This document shows, in pieces, positions 1 through 11,748 of a stretch of 64,000 bases of DNA. Both the position numbers and the translations under genes were made by a program. Position 1 is the stretch's first letter; each line of letters begins with the position of its first letter. The notes under the pieces were generated by a model, which did not search any database, was not told the origin of the DNA, and saw only the letters and a list, made by a program, of their open reading frames with translations. The stretch is from Siderastrea siderea (taxonomy: Eukaryota; Cnidaria; Anthozoa; Scleractinia; Rhizangiidae): the NCBI GenBank assembly GCA_964030785.1, contig OZ034975.1, positions 15,138,142 through 15,202,141 on the forward strand, in the 5' to 3' direction.

Positions 1-1130
1 TATTTAAAACAAAAATGAACCATTTCTTTGGGATTCTTTTGGTTGCAGTACGTCTGTTAGCTTTCAAAATTGTTCTAAATATAGGTGACAGAGCCCTTTT
101 AACCAGAAGCTGCAAATAATAACACTGAGCCATTTAACAGACAATGCAGTTGAACAATTATCCGTGAACACACATGATGAGTAAGCAAAAGGTCAGTTTT
201 GGTTTTGTTCCTCCAAAGTGGTGACCTGTCTGATCACGTGTGCTTTCCACAAAAAAATACATTTGCAGTCTTGCACGTTAGTCCTACAAAGAAATTTAGA
301 GTAGTCCTTGTACCTTTTGAAACGAAGTATATATTAATTTGCTACCTAGATGTATTATACCCAATAATAAAAAAACACGGATCTACGGTGTTCAAGTTTA
401 GAATCTACCCTAAGTGTTTCAATCAACATCTCCAAGGATTTTACGAGTTTTATCAAATGCGACCAAATTTCATTTTTCTGAATAAAGATAGTGGAATGCG
501 CGATACAGAAATAATAGTGCATTATCAGCAACTGGCGTAGCCTCGAGTTTCTCACATCGTTTAGATTTCTGTTGTCCAGATTTCTGTCGTTTAGATTTCT
601 GTTGCCCAGCGTTTAGATTTCTGGTTTTAAAGCTCAAAGCTCCATTTCTACCGACTCTCGTAGTTGACACAAGAAAAATATGAAAAAAACGTAACCGGTG
701 CACTTAAGTCGATGTGTCGTCTGTCCTCTGAATACGGCAGAAATTTTAACAGTGTAGAAGTTCAGATGCGTAAAAAACCAAAATTATTTTTATTAACTGC
801 CTTACAGATAAATAGCAGAGGTAGTTGGATATTCGACGAAACCTTCGACATTGTAAGGGAACCTTAAAAAATGAATAAGGTAGTGTCTTTGTGTCCTTAA
901 TCAATTGATGTAACTTGCGGCCCGGATAAAGTGACGGAAAAGGAGGAAGGAATGGACGACAGAATCCTTTTGAATGCTATAAATCCTACAGATAGACCAA
1001 CCTGATTTCGGTTGGATTAATTTCTCCAAGATTCAGTGAAGGGAATTAGGCTGCAATTAAACAGTTGTATTTTCACGTACCCTGCAAAAACACCTTTCCC
1101 TATTTTAAGATTGCGGAGACAGTGACCTTT
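1..1130. other. Non-coding flank, left copy of segmental duplication
   Basis: I see no credible gene here; the ORFs are short and unlike known proteins. The stretch is a diverged copy of about 42480-43860. Both copies share the start (a conserved block around 15-60 and 42490-42530), the segment before the zinc-finger gene that mentions neither exon nor promoter, and the same distance and orientation to a zinc-finger gene on the minus strand. It is therefore the 3' flank of the left zinc-finger pseudogene. Confidence 0.6.
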
Positions 1131-2720
1131 TTAAGAGTAAATATTTTGCACAATTAAAACTTCATCACTGCCAGTACTTACAAACCTCGGTCTCGTCATA
1201 TGTTTATACATATGGAATAGAATTCCACAAAAAATATGGCAATATTCTTGGCACATCCAGCAGGTGAATCTTTCTTTGTCTATAGCAGAACGTTTGCTGC
1301 AATTATGCCTCTTCAGACTGCTGTCATCATTGAAGCATCTGCTGCATAGGGCGCACTTGTGAAGCAAATTGTCATGAATTGTTCTCTTGTGATGTCGCAA
1401 ACCTGACATGTGAGTGAAACATTTGTCACATTGAGTACATTTGTATGGTTTCTCACCTCTGTGCACCCTCAAGTGACCTTTCAAAGTTGATAAATGGTTG
1501 AAACGTTTGTCACATTGAGTACATTTGTATGGCCTCTCACCAGTGTGTATCCTCACGTGAGACTGCAGCTGTGATAACTGCCCAAAACATTTGTCACATT
1601 GAGTACATTTGTATGGTTTCTCACTACTGTGTGTCATCAAGTGTTCCTGCAAATGTGATGACTGCTTGAAGCATTTGTCACATTGAGGACATCTCTATGG
1701 TCTCTCAGCACTGTGAATCCTACTGTGGATTTTCAGCTCTGATGACTATCTAAAACATTTCTCACATTGACTACATTCGCATGGCTTTGCTGCATAGGGT
1801 GCACTTGTGAAGCAAATTGTCATGAATTGTTCTCTTGTGATGTCGCAAACCTGACTTGTGAGTGAAACAATTGTCACATTGAGTACATTTGTATTAGACT
1901 GCGAGTAGTCTCTAATTTTGGCGATGGCGATTGTGGGGCGGACGAAATGTGCTCCCTTCGCGTCGCGTCTCCTCGAACTTTCGCGCACGCGTGTGTATTT
2001 CGCCCGCCCCACAATCGCCATCGCCAAAATTAGAGACTACTCGCAGTCTACGTTTGTATGGTTTCTCACCTCTGTGCACCCTCAGGTGACCTTTCAAAGT
2101 TGATAAATGGCTGAAACGTTTGTCACATTGAGTACCAGTGTGTATCCTCATCTGAGACTGCAGCTGTGATAACTGCCTAAAACAATTGTCGCATTGAGTA
2201 CATTTGTATGGTTTCTCACCACCCTGTGTCATCAAGTGTTCCTGCAAATGTGATGACTGCTTGAAGCATTTGTCACATTGAGTACATCTGTATGGTCTCT
2301 CAGCACTGTGAATCCTACTGTGGATTTTCAGCTCTGATGACTGTCTAAAACATTTTTCACATTGACTACATTCGTTTGGTTTTACATTACTGTGTATCCT
2401 CAGGTGCCTTTTCAAATTGGATGAACGGCCAAAACAGTTGTCACATTGAGTACCTGTATGGTCTTTCACCACTGTGAATCTTCATGTGTTTTTTCAGAAC
2501 TGATGACTGTCTAAAACAATTGTTACATTGAGTACACTTGTATGGTTTCTCATCACTCTGAATCCTCAGGTGACCTTTCAAGGTTGATGATTGGCTAAAA
2601 TGTTGATGTCACATTGCGTACACTTGTATGGTCTACCATCACTGTGTATCCTTAGGTGTACTTTCAGGCCTGACTGGTGATTACAACTCTTATGGCAAGT
2701 GTTGCATTCTAAAGGTTTCC
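1131..2720 (-). pseudogene. C2H2 zinc-finger gene copy, decayed (left paralogue)
   Basis: Reading on the minus strand gives strings of C2H2 fingers of the YKCTQCDKCF type with TGERPYKC-like linkers, ending in the same C-terminal block as the intact paralogue at 43864-44825 (KHMTRPRFVSTGSDEVL near the end). The frame is broken: an in-frame stop falls near 1695, where a finger linker reads CCA TAG, further frameshifts lie at about 2110-2150, 2450 and 2600, and a 156-bp MITE sits at 1895-2050. A block of about 457 bp is tandemly duplicated (1332-1788 resembles 1789 onwards), so some fingers are present twice. The longest surviving open part is 1131-1652 (173 codons, three canonical fingers and two atypical C-terminal ones). 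In life such proteins are nuclear DNA-binding factors; this copy is very unlikely to make the full protein. Confidence 0.8.
1895..2050. mobile_element. MITE with 46-bp inverted arms inside zinc-finger pseudogene
   Basis: The arms at 1895-1940 and 2005-2050 are near-perfect reverse complements (start TAGACTGCGAGTAGTC) around a 64-bp spacer, so the whole element can form a long hairpin. It interrupts a zinc-finger linker; the flanks CATTTGTAT and CGTTTGTAT read as a 9-bp target duplication with one mismatch. No coding capacity. Long arms and a 8-9 bp duplication would fit a hAT- or Mutator-type parent; I cannot decide which. Confidence 0.85.
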
Positions 2721-5700
2721 TTCCAGTATTCTTGTGAACTTTCATCAGTCTGCTTCGTCTTCAAGTGATTTCTTAGGAAAAGCACAGCCACTCCATTAGT
2801 AAGCAAAAAACTATAAATAAAAAATATTGTATCTTTAAGAAAGAACTGCAATTTTTTATTGTTTTTCCTTTTCAGGGCAATGGCCTCAAAACAATGATAG
2901 CCCAAATCATTACTGCTTTTACATAACATTATAAGGAATACATTCTCCCAGCTTGAACATTGACATCGTCCAGGTTTCTGTGCCAAAATTTAATATATTT
3001 TTTCTCCCAATACATGAATACCTTACAAAACTGCTTATAAAAAGCAACACTTTAAACATTTATAAATCTTAGTTAAAATTCCGTTTGAGAAGTTTTGAGA
3101 AAGATTTCAGTTTTCTCCGTAAGCAAATTTGCATGGAAAAAAGGGGAATAAAAAATATTCAAGTTGAACCTTTCAGTACTTGCTGTGTTTTTCAGTAGTA
3201 CAACAACTATGTCAACTATGACGTTCAAAACCCAACCATCATCAGCTTGATGACTGATGGCCGTCCAAATGAAACTGCTAGTTGAACTGAGTTCAGAATT
3301 CATGTGTGTGCTTTTTCATTTTAATTTGTGTTTAATATGTTTGGAGAACCATCTTCAAGTCTTGGAATGATGTTGTCAACCTTGTGTTTCCTACTGACTG
3401 TCCAGAGTCTCACATTTAAGAACACGTTCAGTGTACATATAATTATACCCCTGACTTTATATACACTTGGGCCCAGTTGTTCAAAGTACAATAAAACTAA
3501 TCCAGGACTAGCGTGAGCTACAATTCCTTTTTTATTGCTAATAAAGACTTTCATGCATTCTCTCCTTGCCCCAATAACCGAACCTCTAAGTGCTGCCTTG
3601 CCTGAGCTCTGTTTACCAGTCCAGGATATCCCGATATTTAAGGACAGGGCCGACTGACCTCTAAGCCAACGAGAAGCCGACTTTTGATTCACGGATCATG
3701 TATCAAAACAAGCGTCCATTTTCAAAATGGCGGATGAAGGCAGAACTGAGTGATGATTTCCCGAGGTCTTGTTATGCTACTCGTGAAGAATGTTTTGAGA
3801 ATACGAAGCTATTTTATCGCTCAACCGTATCTTTTGAGCGAGCCCAGTATTTTCAAATCCACATTTACCGCATAAATCCAACACAAAGGACGGCCATGGG
3901 AGCGACAAAACGTGCACGCGGATCAAACATCTCATTTCGATTAAACGTTTATTGAAATGCAGACAAATAGCCGGGTAAGCAATAATGTTTCACACTCGTA
4001 GAACCGAGTTTATTCTTAAAGGTGTAACCGATGCGCTTCGCAACAAGAAAATGTATCAAAAATATATATAAGCCTTCTATCGATCGTCGATCTTTTCTTG
4101 TTCGTCTTATTGTTTATACATACCAGTACATCAAGACATCTATTTGATGATTTGCAATCAAAATTTCTTCTGGCATTTATAGTTGGTTGGATATTGACTC
4201 GAACGATGCGTTTGTTCTACCTTGGCATGAAATAAACAATTTGTGTCGGAAAACATTCAATATTTGTGGCATTTCCAAAGGGCTCATAATTTTCCAATAG
4301 GCTACAAATTTTACGTAGCTTTGTTTACAAAGAAATTGCAACCTGCACACTTATGAACTTGATCATCCCTATTTTTTTCGTACATAAGGTCTTGCAAGGG
4401 GATATTTAAATATGTTTTATTCTATGTGTACTTTAGACACGCCGTTCATTCTCCCTCTGTTAATCATTTGATTTCACTAAGCTAAAGTTGACCTACCTAT
4501 TTGGTAACATCCTCTGAGCACTATGATGAGACATATTTCCCAATAATGAAAAGTGGTGAATATTGGTTTTCTGTACATGCCCCCCCCCCCTCAACTGATC
4601 ACAACAGAAAAGAAGATTTGCCAATTGCCATGGATAATGAATTGCTTACTCTTAGATGGCTTTCTTGTGTTGCAATTACAGGTTACTTTTACAAGTCACA
4701 CAGTGTTTTGAATTCATTTACAGCTTCTCCAAAGCAAAATGTGACACAAAAATATCCTGCAGTACTACACAATGAAATTTTCAAGAGGCTGTTTCAATGG
4801 TCAGATTGAGATATACTGGACTTCACCATTTATCTTCACAATTCAGTTAACATGTTTAACATAGGTTATCGTCTGTGTTCAGCTTTCGCTGCTTTGCCAA
4901 CTGCAGGACCTGCAAAAATGAATTACAGATATGATCAGTGTGACCATAAATATAATATTGTTTCAGCAAACAACAAACAGTGGCCATCACACCTGATAAT
5001 ACCATAAATTACTATCCCACATTTTAGCTCTTGAAAAGGCAATTGAAGAAAAAACACTTGCTGCTGATTTGATTTTCATGCAAGTCCAATCAAAACAGAT
5101 GTAAGGAAAACTATTTTGTAGCATGATTTTCATAAAGGATAGGGTTAGTGGTTTGGGAGTTGATCTGTTTCATCTGGGAAAACTTTGCTTGAAATAAATT
5201 CTTGCCTGAACATGTATGAACTGTTGACTTGCAAGTTTCTTCAGTGATGACAACGTTAACATTGTGATTAAGTAATCAATCTGCGAATTGGTGAACAGAC
5301 ATGGAATTTTGGAAAAATGAGAAATGCTTACAGCCTGTTTTTCCTAACTTGCTTAATCTTCTTTCTGCTTCGGTAGCACATAAGGTCATTTCAAAATCTC
5401 CCAAAATGTCTAAACAAATTTCGCAAAGTTCCATTCCCTGCTGAAATGACGTTTACAATCTATAAGGAAAGTTTTACACTACCAAATAAAATAAACACTT
5501 CCTGTCTCCATTTCATGTAATGTTAAACGGCTATAAACCAATCACAATTTGTAGTTACAGAAAATCTCCACAATACCCCCCTCCCCGCCCACACATAAAG
5601 AGCGAGAGAGTGTTTCTTAAACTCCAAAAAAAGTAAAGAAAATTATATATAAACTTTATTAAAATTTCTAGAGAGTGGGGGTCTCATTTGTTCCTTCCAG

Positions 5701-6175
5701 TAAGGCAACCTTTGTTGCTGCATTTCACTCTGCATTTCATGCAAATTTATTGGGGTTCACATTGGGTGAATCAACCAGCACAGACACTTTCCAAATTTCA
5801 CGGATTTCATTCGCACATTTGAGGACTTCTTCTTTTCTTTCTTTCCCTCTCAGTTTAACTCCACAAATTCGGCAAAGTGCCTCAAGCAATCGTGTGTGCT
5901 CTTCCATGTACTTAAGAGAGATAAAAATGAAAACGATTCCCGTTAACACAAAGGAACGACGCAGTACACAAGCATTACGACAGCAGCGGTTTGTCTACAC
6001 TCGTAAAGCCTCATATTCAAAGACACCTTACATAAAATTGACGTTGCTTACACTCGTGAAATTTTGCAGGACGAAGCTTTAACAACACTAGAACTAGTAA
6101 CCCATAAATCCAGCTCAATAAAAAATGGGTGAATGCTTCAAAATAACGCTTATTCTTTACTTACCTTAAAGGAGC
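2721..6175. other. Intergenic DNA with no recognisable gene
   Basis: Only short ORFs without recognisable domains. About 3060-3220 matches 45850-45960 and 48058-48110 of the right duplication copy, and homology resumes only near 7540, so roughly 3.3-7.5 kb is either inserted in the left copy or lost from the right. A C-run at 4581-4590 and a start of a common cnidarian-type short repeat (GGGCCCAGTTGTTCAAA at 3469) are visible. Confidence 0.5.
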
Positions 6176-6179
6176 TACG

Positions 6180-6404
6180 TCACGGATAACGCAACTTGAA
6201 AAAGCTGGCAAGTTTTTTCAAGTTTGTCATTCGTAATCCGTCTTAATCTCCCTCAGTCGTAACCATCCTTGTTTAGTTTTGGTTAATTATTACTTCTTTG
6301 GTGTTTTTCTACCCTAGGAAACTATTATTTTGAGGTTTCCGTTAATGAGAAAATAATTTTGTCAGATCAGAAAAAATAAATGAAAATGCCGTGACATAGT
6401 TCCT
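6180..6404. mobile_element. Short TTAA-flanked MITE
   Basis: TTAA at 6176-6179 and 6405-6408 flanks ends that are inverted copies of each other (AAGGAGCTACGTCACGG at the left, CCGTGACATAGTTCCT at the right). TTAA target sites are typical of Kolobok and piggyBac superfamilies. There is no coding capacity. Confidence 0.65.
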
Positions 6405-6409
6405 TTAAA

Positions 6410-9400
6410 ATCTGACCGCAAAAATCATAACTACATCGTCGATTAATACAAGCAAAATCCAAAGATATAAATATCGCAACTTCCAAAATGGTCACCGATG
6501 CTTCTTCTTGTCTTTTGCTCGCTGAAAGACCCGGATGAACGCAGTGAGAGACTGGAAACAATAAATTTCTTTGTGTGCGTGTGACTTTTCAAAAACGGCC
6601 GCCATTTTCCTTGCGAACAATAGCTTCATGACGTCATTGCTGTCCCGATATATCGGGACAATCCGGACTGGTTTACTGGGCAACAACAAGTCAAAACAAA
6701 ACTTCTTCACCACAATTATTCGAGGTAATTGGCAAGCATATGGCTTGCTTGGTTACATGACCCATGCACAACGTACGAGCGTGGTTTGCATAATTACAAT
6801 TGACTGCTCCCCAAGACCCAGTACTACTCGTCTATAATGACACAAAGCATGGGAGGGAAGATATAAGAATTCTATTTGCAGGCAAATATTTTCAGACAAA
6901 TATCTTTGTCTTTCAGTTTTAAAGTAGAGTTGGATTCACCTTTGGCTTAAAATTATATTTTGAAAACATTCTCAACGAGCAAGATGAAAACCGTGTTGCC
7001 CTGACTAATACATAAAAAGAGACAATTGAAGACTAAACTTTCTTGTCTAAAAAAACCACATGGAGCTCTCACTGGCAATTTTCCAAACTCAAAAAATATC
7101 CAGAAAAAACAACAACTGAACAACAAAATTCAAATTTGCACGGAACCAAATGCAGTCTATACAACTTGTCCCGTATACAAGTTTATTTGAATTATCCCAT
7201 GTCTTTGAAATTGTGAGAGGCGTTGCAGTATCCTAATTCCCTTCAAAGTCCCCTGGTGTTATGTGTGCTGTTTGTGTGACTAGACCCACCCTGTCACCAA
7301 AAAACAACCATTCAAAACAAAATTGGGCTGTCCCTACAACAAGTTCCCTCGTGTAATCACTTCAGACTACACTAGGACTTAATATTCTTGCAACAAGTCC
7401 TCAAGAGTAACACCAGGTGTGCTGTGAGCCATAACTGTGACAAGTTGCCTGGTGTGAGTTTATTTTTATGGGGAACCCCAGTATAACAAACCGGCCTTTG
7501 TAACATAGTCTCCACTATGAAATGATATTCTACAGCCCAGCTAAAGTTAAAGCAAAATACATGAAAACGAAACAGGCAATAGAAAGAGAATGGAATCTCT
7601 GCTTTAAAGAACACAACCCAGAAACCCAAACTTCTATGGTGACTGATATAGAATGCACAGGCAATCAACAGAGATGCATGTCTGAACCACGAATTTAACC
7701 TTCACTGATTCAAATCTGTGCGGTGATTGCATGATTTAACAGATAACTCAGGCTGCTGCAACATAGAAGTCTTCAATTTTGAAGCAAAATAATTATTCTA
7801 GCCGAACCTCTATACTTATGTTAACAAATTCTTGTTATACCTGACACATTTTCCCAGTCTCCCCCCGCCAACTGGTGGTGGAAGATTGGGAAAATGTACT
7901 CCTTCTGACCCAAGGGTCTTTTTAGACATTAGCACTAAACTCGTTATCATTGCACAAGTTAGTTTCAAATTGAACAAGCGGTACTATCTATATGGGATAA
8001 TTGGATGAGATGCATGTGCAGTATGCCTAAACCACAGTTGCTGGACAACTCCTACACAATGACTGAGGGTTACAAAACTTTGCACTAAGTAATTCATTGT
8101 TTGGCCATTTATGTTGAAACAAGAAGGGAAGATGAAAATTGTTCATATAATGCAGAGAGAGAACACTAGGTATGTCTGCTGTTGATTCAAGAGATCTTAC
8201 CATAATACTAATTGCCCAGTGTTTGTCCTATTGAAAGAACAGGCTTTAGATCATGAATTAAGGTAGATAAAAGCCAGTATATAATCCATAAACATTCTTT
8301 GGGCGTATGGCCCTCAGGATGTATATAGCTAAATACCTCCATTCTCAGTATTTACGTCTTCCTAAAAGTAACGGTTTTGTACAGAAACAAAATGTTTTTA
8401 TCTTCTTGTAAAACAAAGCAATAATTTATTATTTTCAGCAGATGTCAAGATCAGTCACGGGGTAGGGGTGGCAAATAAGACATCAAGTAAAAGATACCTG
8501 GGGGTGTACATAAGGAGTCTTGGTAACAGCTAGATATTGAAACGTGCATTATATCCGGGTTCCACTGTGTTTATGGACGAAAGTAAATTGCTTCAATGTG
8601 TTGGCTAAATATAGTCGCAGTGTTAAACGTATGACAACTTTTGTGCCTGAAATTGCTCATTTCATATCCTTAATCCAGAGGTCCCGTTATTTTGGAACAG
8701 ATCCTGATTTTCAATTAGTATCAGTAGTATTCATATATACGACGTACATACAAATACAAGCAGTGTTAATAATCAGTTCGAAAATCTCCTTAACTAAAAT
8801 GAAAACCACTTATTACAAACACAAAGACAGTCTCCGGTTGAAAATGGCAAGAAATCAACAGTATTAAAAAGCTATGGAAAAAATAGTCGTCACTTGCAGC
8901 AACTAGCCAAACCATCTCGAAACGCGATCGCGAAACAGAATATAACACTTATTTGAAATTCAAACGGTTCTTGTCTACGTAGATTATCACTCTTACGTAT
9001 CATGGACCTCACTACCTACCTCGTGCGCAGAAACACAGCACAAATGAAAACGGAAAATCCAGCCCTTCTTCTTCAACCACAGAAGCATGTGCACACCGCA
9101 GTCCGTGCACCCGCAATCACGTGACATTTTCTGTGAGCGAGTTTGCGTGATCCCTACCCCTCCCTAGAGGAGTTCTTATTCGGAATGTAGTGACGGTAGT
9201 ACTCTAATGATATTCTATCTCAAATATGTGAATTATCATGCCCTATTTTCAGATACAACCCTTTTTTAAAACAAAATTTACAAATTAATCATGTTCATAT
9301 ACCTTACATAAGATAAGGAGGTGTAATTTTACCAATGGTACCAGAGGAGTTTGCTCCTGCCCGATATCCAGGGAACAGCCACCCCGTTCTCCTTCTTGAG

Positions 9401-9790
9401 GGTAGGGGGTGGCTGTTCACAGGCTACTGCCCGAAGGCTCGCTGGCCCTTTCGTCGGCGCTCGATTTGCCATTAGGCAAGCCGCTTTAAAAGAGATAAGA
9501 AAAACCTGTTACTAAAGAATAAAACACGCCAATTGCATAGCATGATCGTCGAAATGCAAAACAGCTGAAAACCATTCTCTTCGCTAACGATAACACCTGC
9601 AACAGAAAAAAGGTGGGGAGGGGGGAGTTCCTGCAGCCCACCTCCGGCAGCCTTAGGTAAATGGTAAAATGGTAAATGCTATTATTAAAGTGGAAGTGCA
9701 CTTAGCTAATACAGCTAGTTCACAAGCACTCCACTGAAATAATCATAAACAAATCATCAAATTACACAGAAAGAAGGTTAATAACCCAAA
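6410..9790. other. Intergenic DNA, left duplication copy
   Basis: No gene recognised. About 7620-7880 matches 48160-48640, 8500-9290 matches 49290-50540 plus 53395-53480, and 9290-9680 matches 57342-57610, in the same order and orientation. The left copy lacks the hAT-like and THAP/YqaJ elements found in the right copy, so it serves as the empty-site reference for both. Confidence 0.6.
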
Positions 9791-9794
9791 CTGG

Positions 9795-9960
9795 CGGGGT
9801 GCAAGCCAGTTGGCTATTTACATGCGTGGTCCAGGAGTTAGACTCTGGACTACCAAGAAACAAATCCAGCCAGTGGTCGGAGCGGAACTCGAACTGGGGA
9901 CCTCAGTGGATGCGAGTTCAACACGCTAATTACTCCGCCACACTGCCCACACAGAAAAAA
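9795..9960 (-). mobile_element. tRNA-derived SINE
   Basis: Read on the minus strand from about 9955, the sequence has an A-box-like TGGCGGAGTAATTAGCG and a B box in CAGTTCGAGTTCC at about 9885-9897, with tRNA-like spacing, followed by a non-tRNA body to about 9795. It lies between parts of the left duplication copy and has no counterpart at 57610-57650, so it inserted after the duplication. Confidence 0.7.
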
Positions 9961-10431
9961 GAATGCGAAATAGTCTCGTCGCGAAGTATACGTAAGAACT
10001 AGATGAAGAACGGAGACTTGAAAAATGGTTGTTTCCTTTATTACTACTTATGCCAAGTCAGTTAATTTCTAGGATTACGTGGCGACCCTGTATTAACTGA
10101 CTGAAACAGCCCCATAGCCGTCATGGGTAATCAATCCAGAAGTGGCTAGAATTGCCGGGCTAGAATTTTGTCAAATCTTAAAACGAAAGTCGAAAGGTGT
10201 GCGCCATTTTTGTTCATTTTTATCTAATTTTCATTTGCGAGACTTTTTTCAAATTTCTATCCACAAGCTTGGGTTTATTCGCTTTCTAAGTCCACGCAAC
10301 GAAAACTACCAAAAATTCTACTTTTTAGCTGAGCCTACGGGCAAAGCCCGCCAGCGGAGCTCCATTGCTAAGCAAATTTGGTAACCTATCGATCCAAAAA
10401 ATTTTGGTTGTGACGTATTAGTCACGTGACC

Positions 10432-10466
10432 GTCCATACGTACGTACGTACGTCCGTCCGTCCGCA
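10432..10466. repeat. ACGT/CCGT microsatellite
   Basis: A run of (TACG)n grading into (TCCG)n, followed by a G-rich stretch. It lies just inside the left edge of the ~30-kb insertion block. Confidence 0.8.
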
Positions 10467-11234
10467 CAGACTCTGTGGGAGGGGGAGGGGAGCCCCAAGG
10501 CAACCCAACGGGGGTAGAGAATGCCATCTTTTCTTAGCGGGAAATCGCGCCGTGCTTTTGGGCAACCGGCGTTATTTTTGGCGGGAAATCGCATGACCAT
10601 CGTCGCTTTTGAAAAAGAGGTTTCTTTAAAGGCTTAAAGTGCCACTGAGACGAAAATTCATAGGTTTATTTCCGCCAAATTCTGTCGCAGAATATCGCGT
10701 TTTGTTCATATTTCCCCAGAAAACTGAACAACAAACCTTCCATCCTAATATTTTTTAGCTCCAAAGTCGCGTAAAATGTGTCCGCCATTACTGAAAACGT
10801 GTTCCTGGGTGATTGCGCAATTTAATAGCTTGTGACGTCAGAGGCTCACCTCAGTCGCGTTTCCTTGTGTTTTGACTGAAGATGCGTTCCGTCGACTGCG
10901 AAACCTCCGAAGAGTATTTCTACGATTCGGAACAGTCTTTAACTTCCAAAGCCTCTGAGGATTCGTAACATTCGGGAAATGAAGAATTTTTCTTACCGTA
11001 CGATGTAAGAACTGATGTGAGGTTTCAACTAATAATCTTGTAAACAAACGGTTTGTTGACAATATTATTTGAGTTATTTGGCGGGAGTTCAAAACATAAG
11101 CGAAATATGCTTAGACAATGATTGTAGTTCAGGCCCCAGTTGCTCAAAAAGTGGATAACTCTTTTTCAACGGATAAGTCGCTGTCCGGTGGATAAAATTT
11201 ATCGCTTCATCTCGGTTGTTCAAAGCTTGGATAG

Positions 11235-11240
11235 CGCTCT
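11235..11240. repeat. Polinton target-site duplication, left (CGCTCT)
   Basis: CGCTCT directly precedes the element's AG start and is repeated exactly at 32655-32660. Six bp is the hallmark length for Polinton integration by a retroviral-type integrase. Confidence 0.95.
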
Positions 11241-11574
11241 AGTAGTACATTGGGCTCGTTTGGCCCCCAATGGAGGCTTCTGATTGGTCGAGAGCGATCA
11301 CGTGCCAGAGGAACTTCCGGTGACGTCATAAGTCACTTCCGGTGGCATCCCACTGACCAGTGTGGGATGGTGGGCTCATGCAACCGGAAGTCACGTGGTT
11401 TTGAATGGGAAACCGCTGAGCAGTTGGAAAAAAGGATCGTGGGCTCATGCAACCGGAAGTCACGTGGTTTTGAATGGGAAACCGCTGAGCAGTTGGAAAA
11501 AAGGATCGTGGGCTCAAGGTGGAGTAAAACCGCTGAGAAAACGCGGGCTCAAAGTCCAAAGTCCAATTGGAGCA
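11241..11574. repeat. Polinton left terminal inverted repeat
   Basis: This 334-bp repeat is the inverted counterpart of 32322-32654. The outer ~157 bp are identical by eye; inside, the two arms differ because each carries two copies of a ~70-bp unit. It contains a consensus CRE (TGACGTCA, 11321-11328), ATTGG (inverted CCAAT), CACGTG E-boxes and several ACCGGAAGT ETS-like sites, so it may double as a promoter or enhancer. Confidence 0.95.
11372..11509. repeat. Two identical 69-bp tandem units in the left TIR
   Basis: Units 11372-11440 and 11441-11509 match base for base by eye (start GGGCTCATGCAACCGGAAGT). The right TIR has the same two-unit layout but with a 72-bp period and several differences between units. 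The left pair therefore looks recently homogenised or re-duplicated. Confidence 0.85.
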
Positions 11575-11623
11575 TCGGGGGTAGTCCTTTGAGTGAAAAT
11601 AACACAAAAAAAATTAAATACTT

Positions 11624-11629
11624 TTTATT
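11624..11629 (-). terminator. Polyadenylation signal for DNA polymerase gene
   Basis: AATAAA on the minus strand (TTTATT on plus), about 120 bp after the polymerase stop codon, inside the left end of the element. Confidence 0.6.
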
Positions 11630-11748
11630 GTCATGTCATACTTTTTCACAATAAGTGAGAGAAAAAATTAGTATGAGGGTTCCATGATGACTTTGAGTTC
11701 CTCTTTGATATGAGTGTTCCTGCTTTTTTGATGAGTGTTCCTATTGTC

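Noticed and set aside
11250..11654. Plus-strand frame in the left TIR with a repeated peptide
   Set aside because: The repeat is the 69-bp DNA unit and the frame is not maintained in the right TIR.
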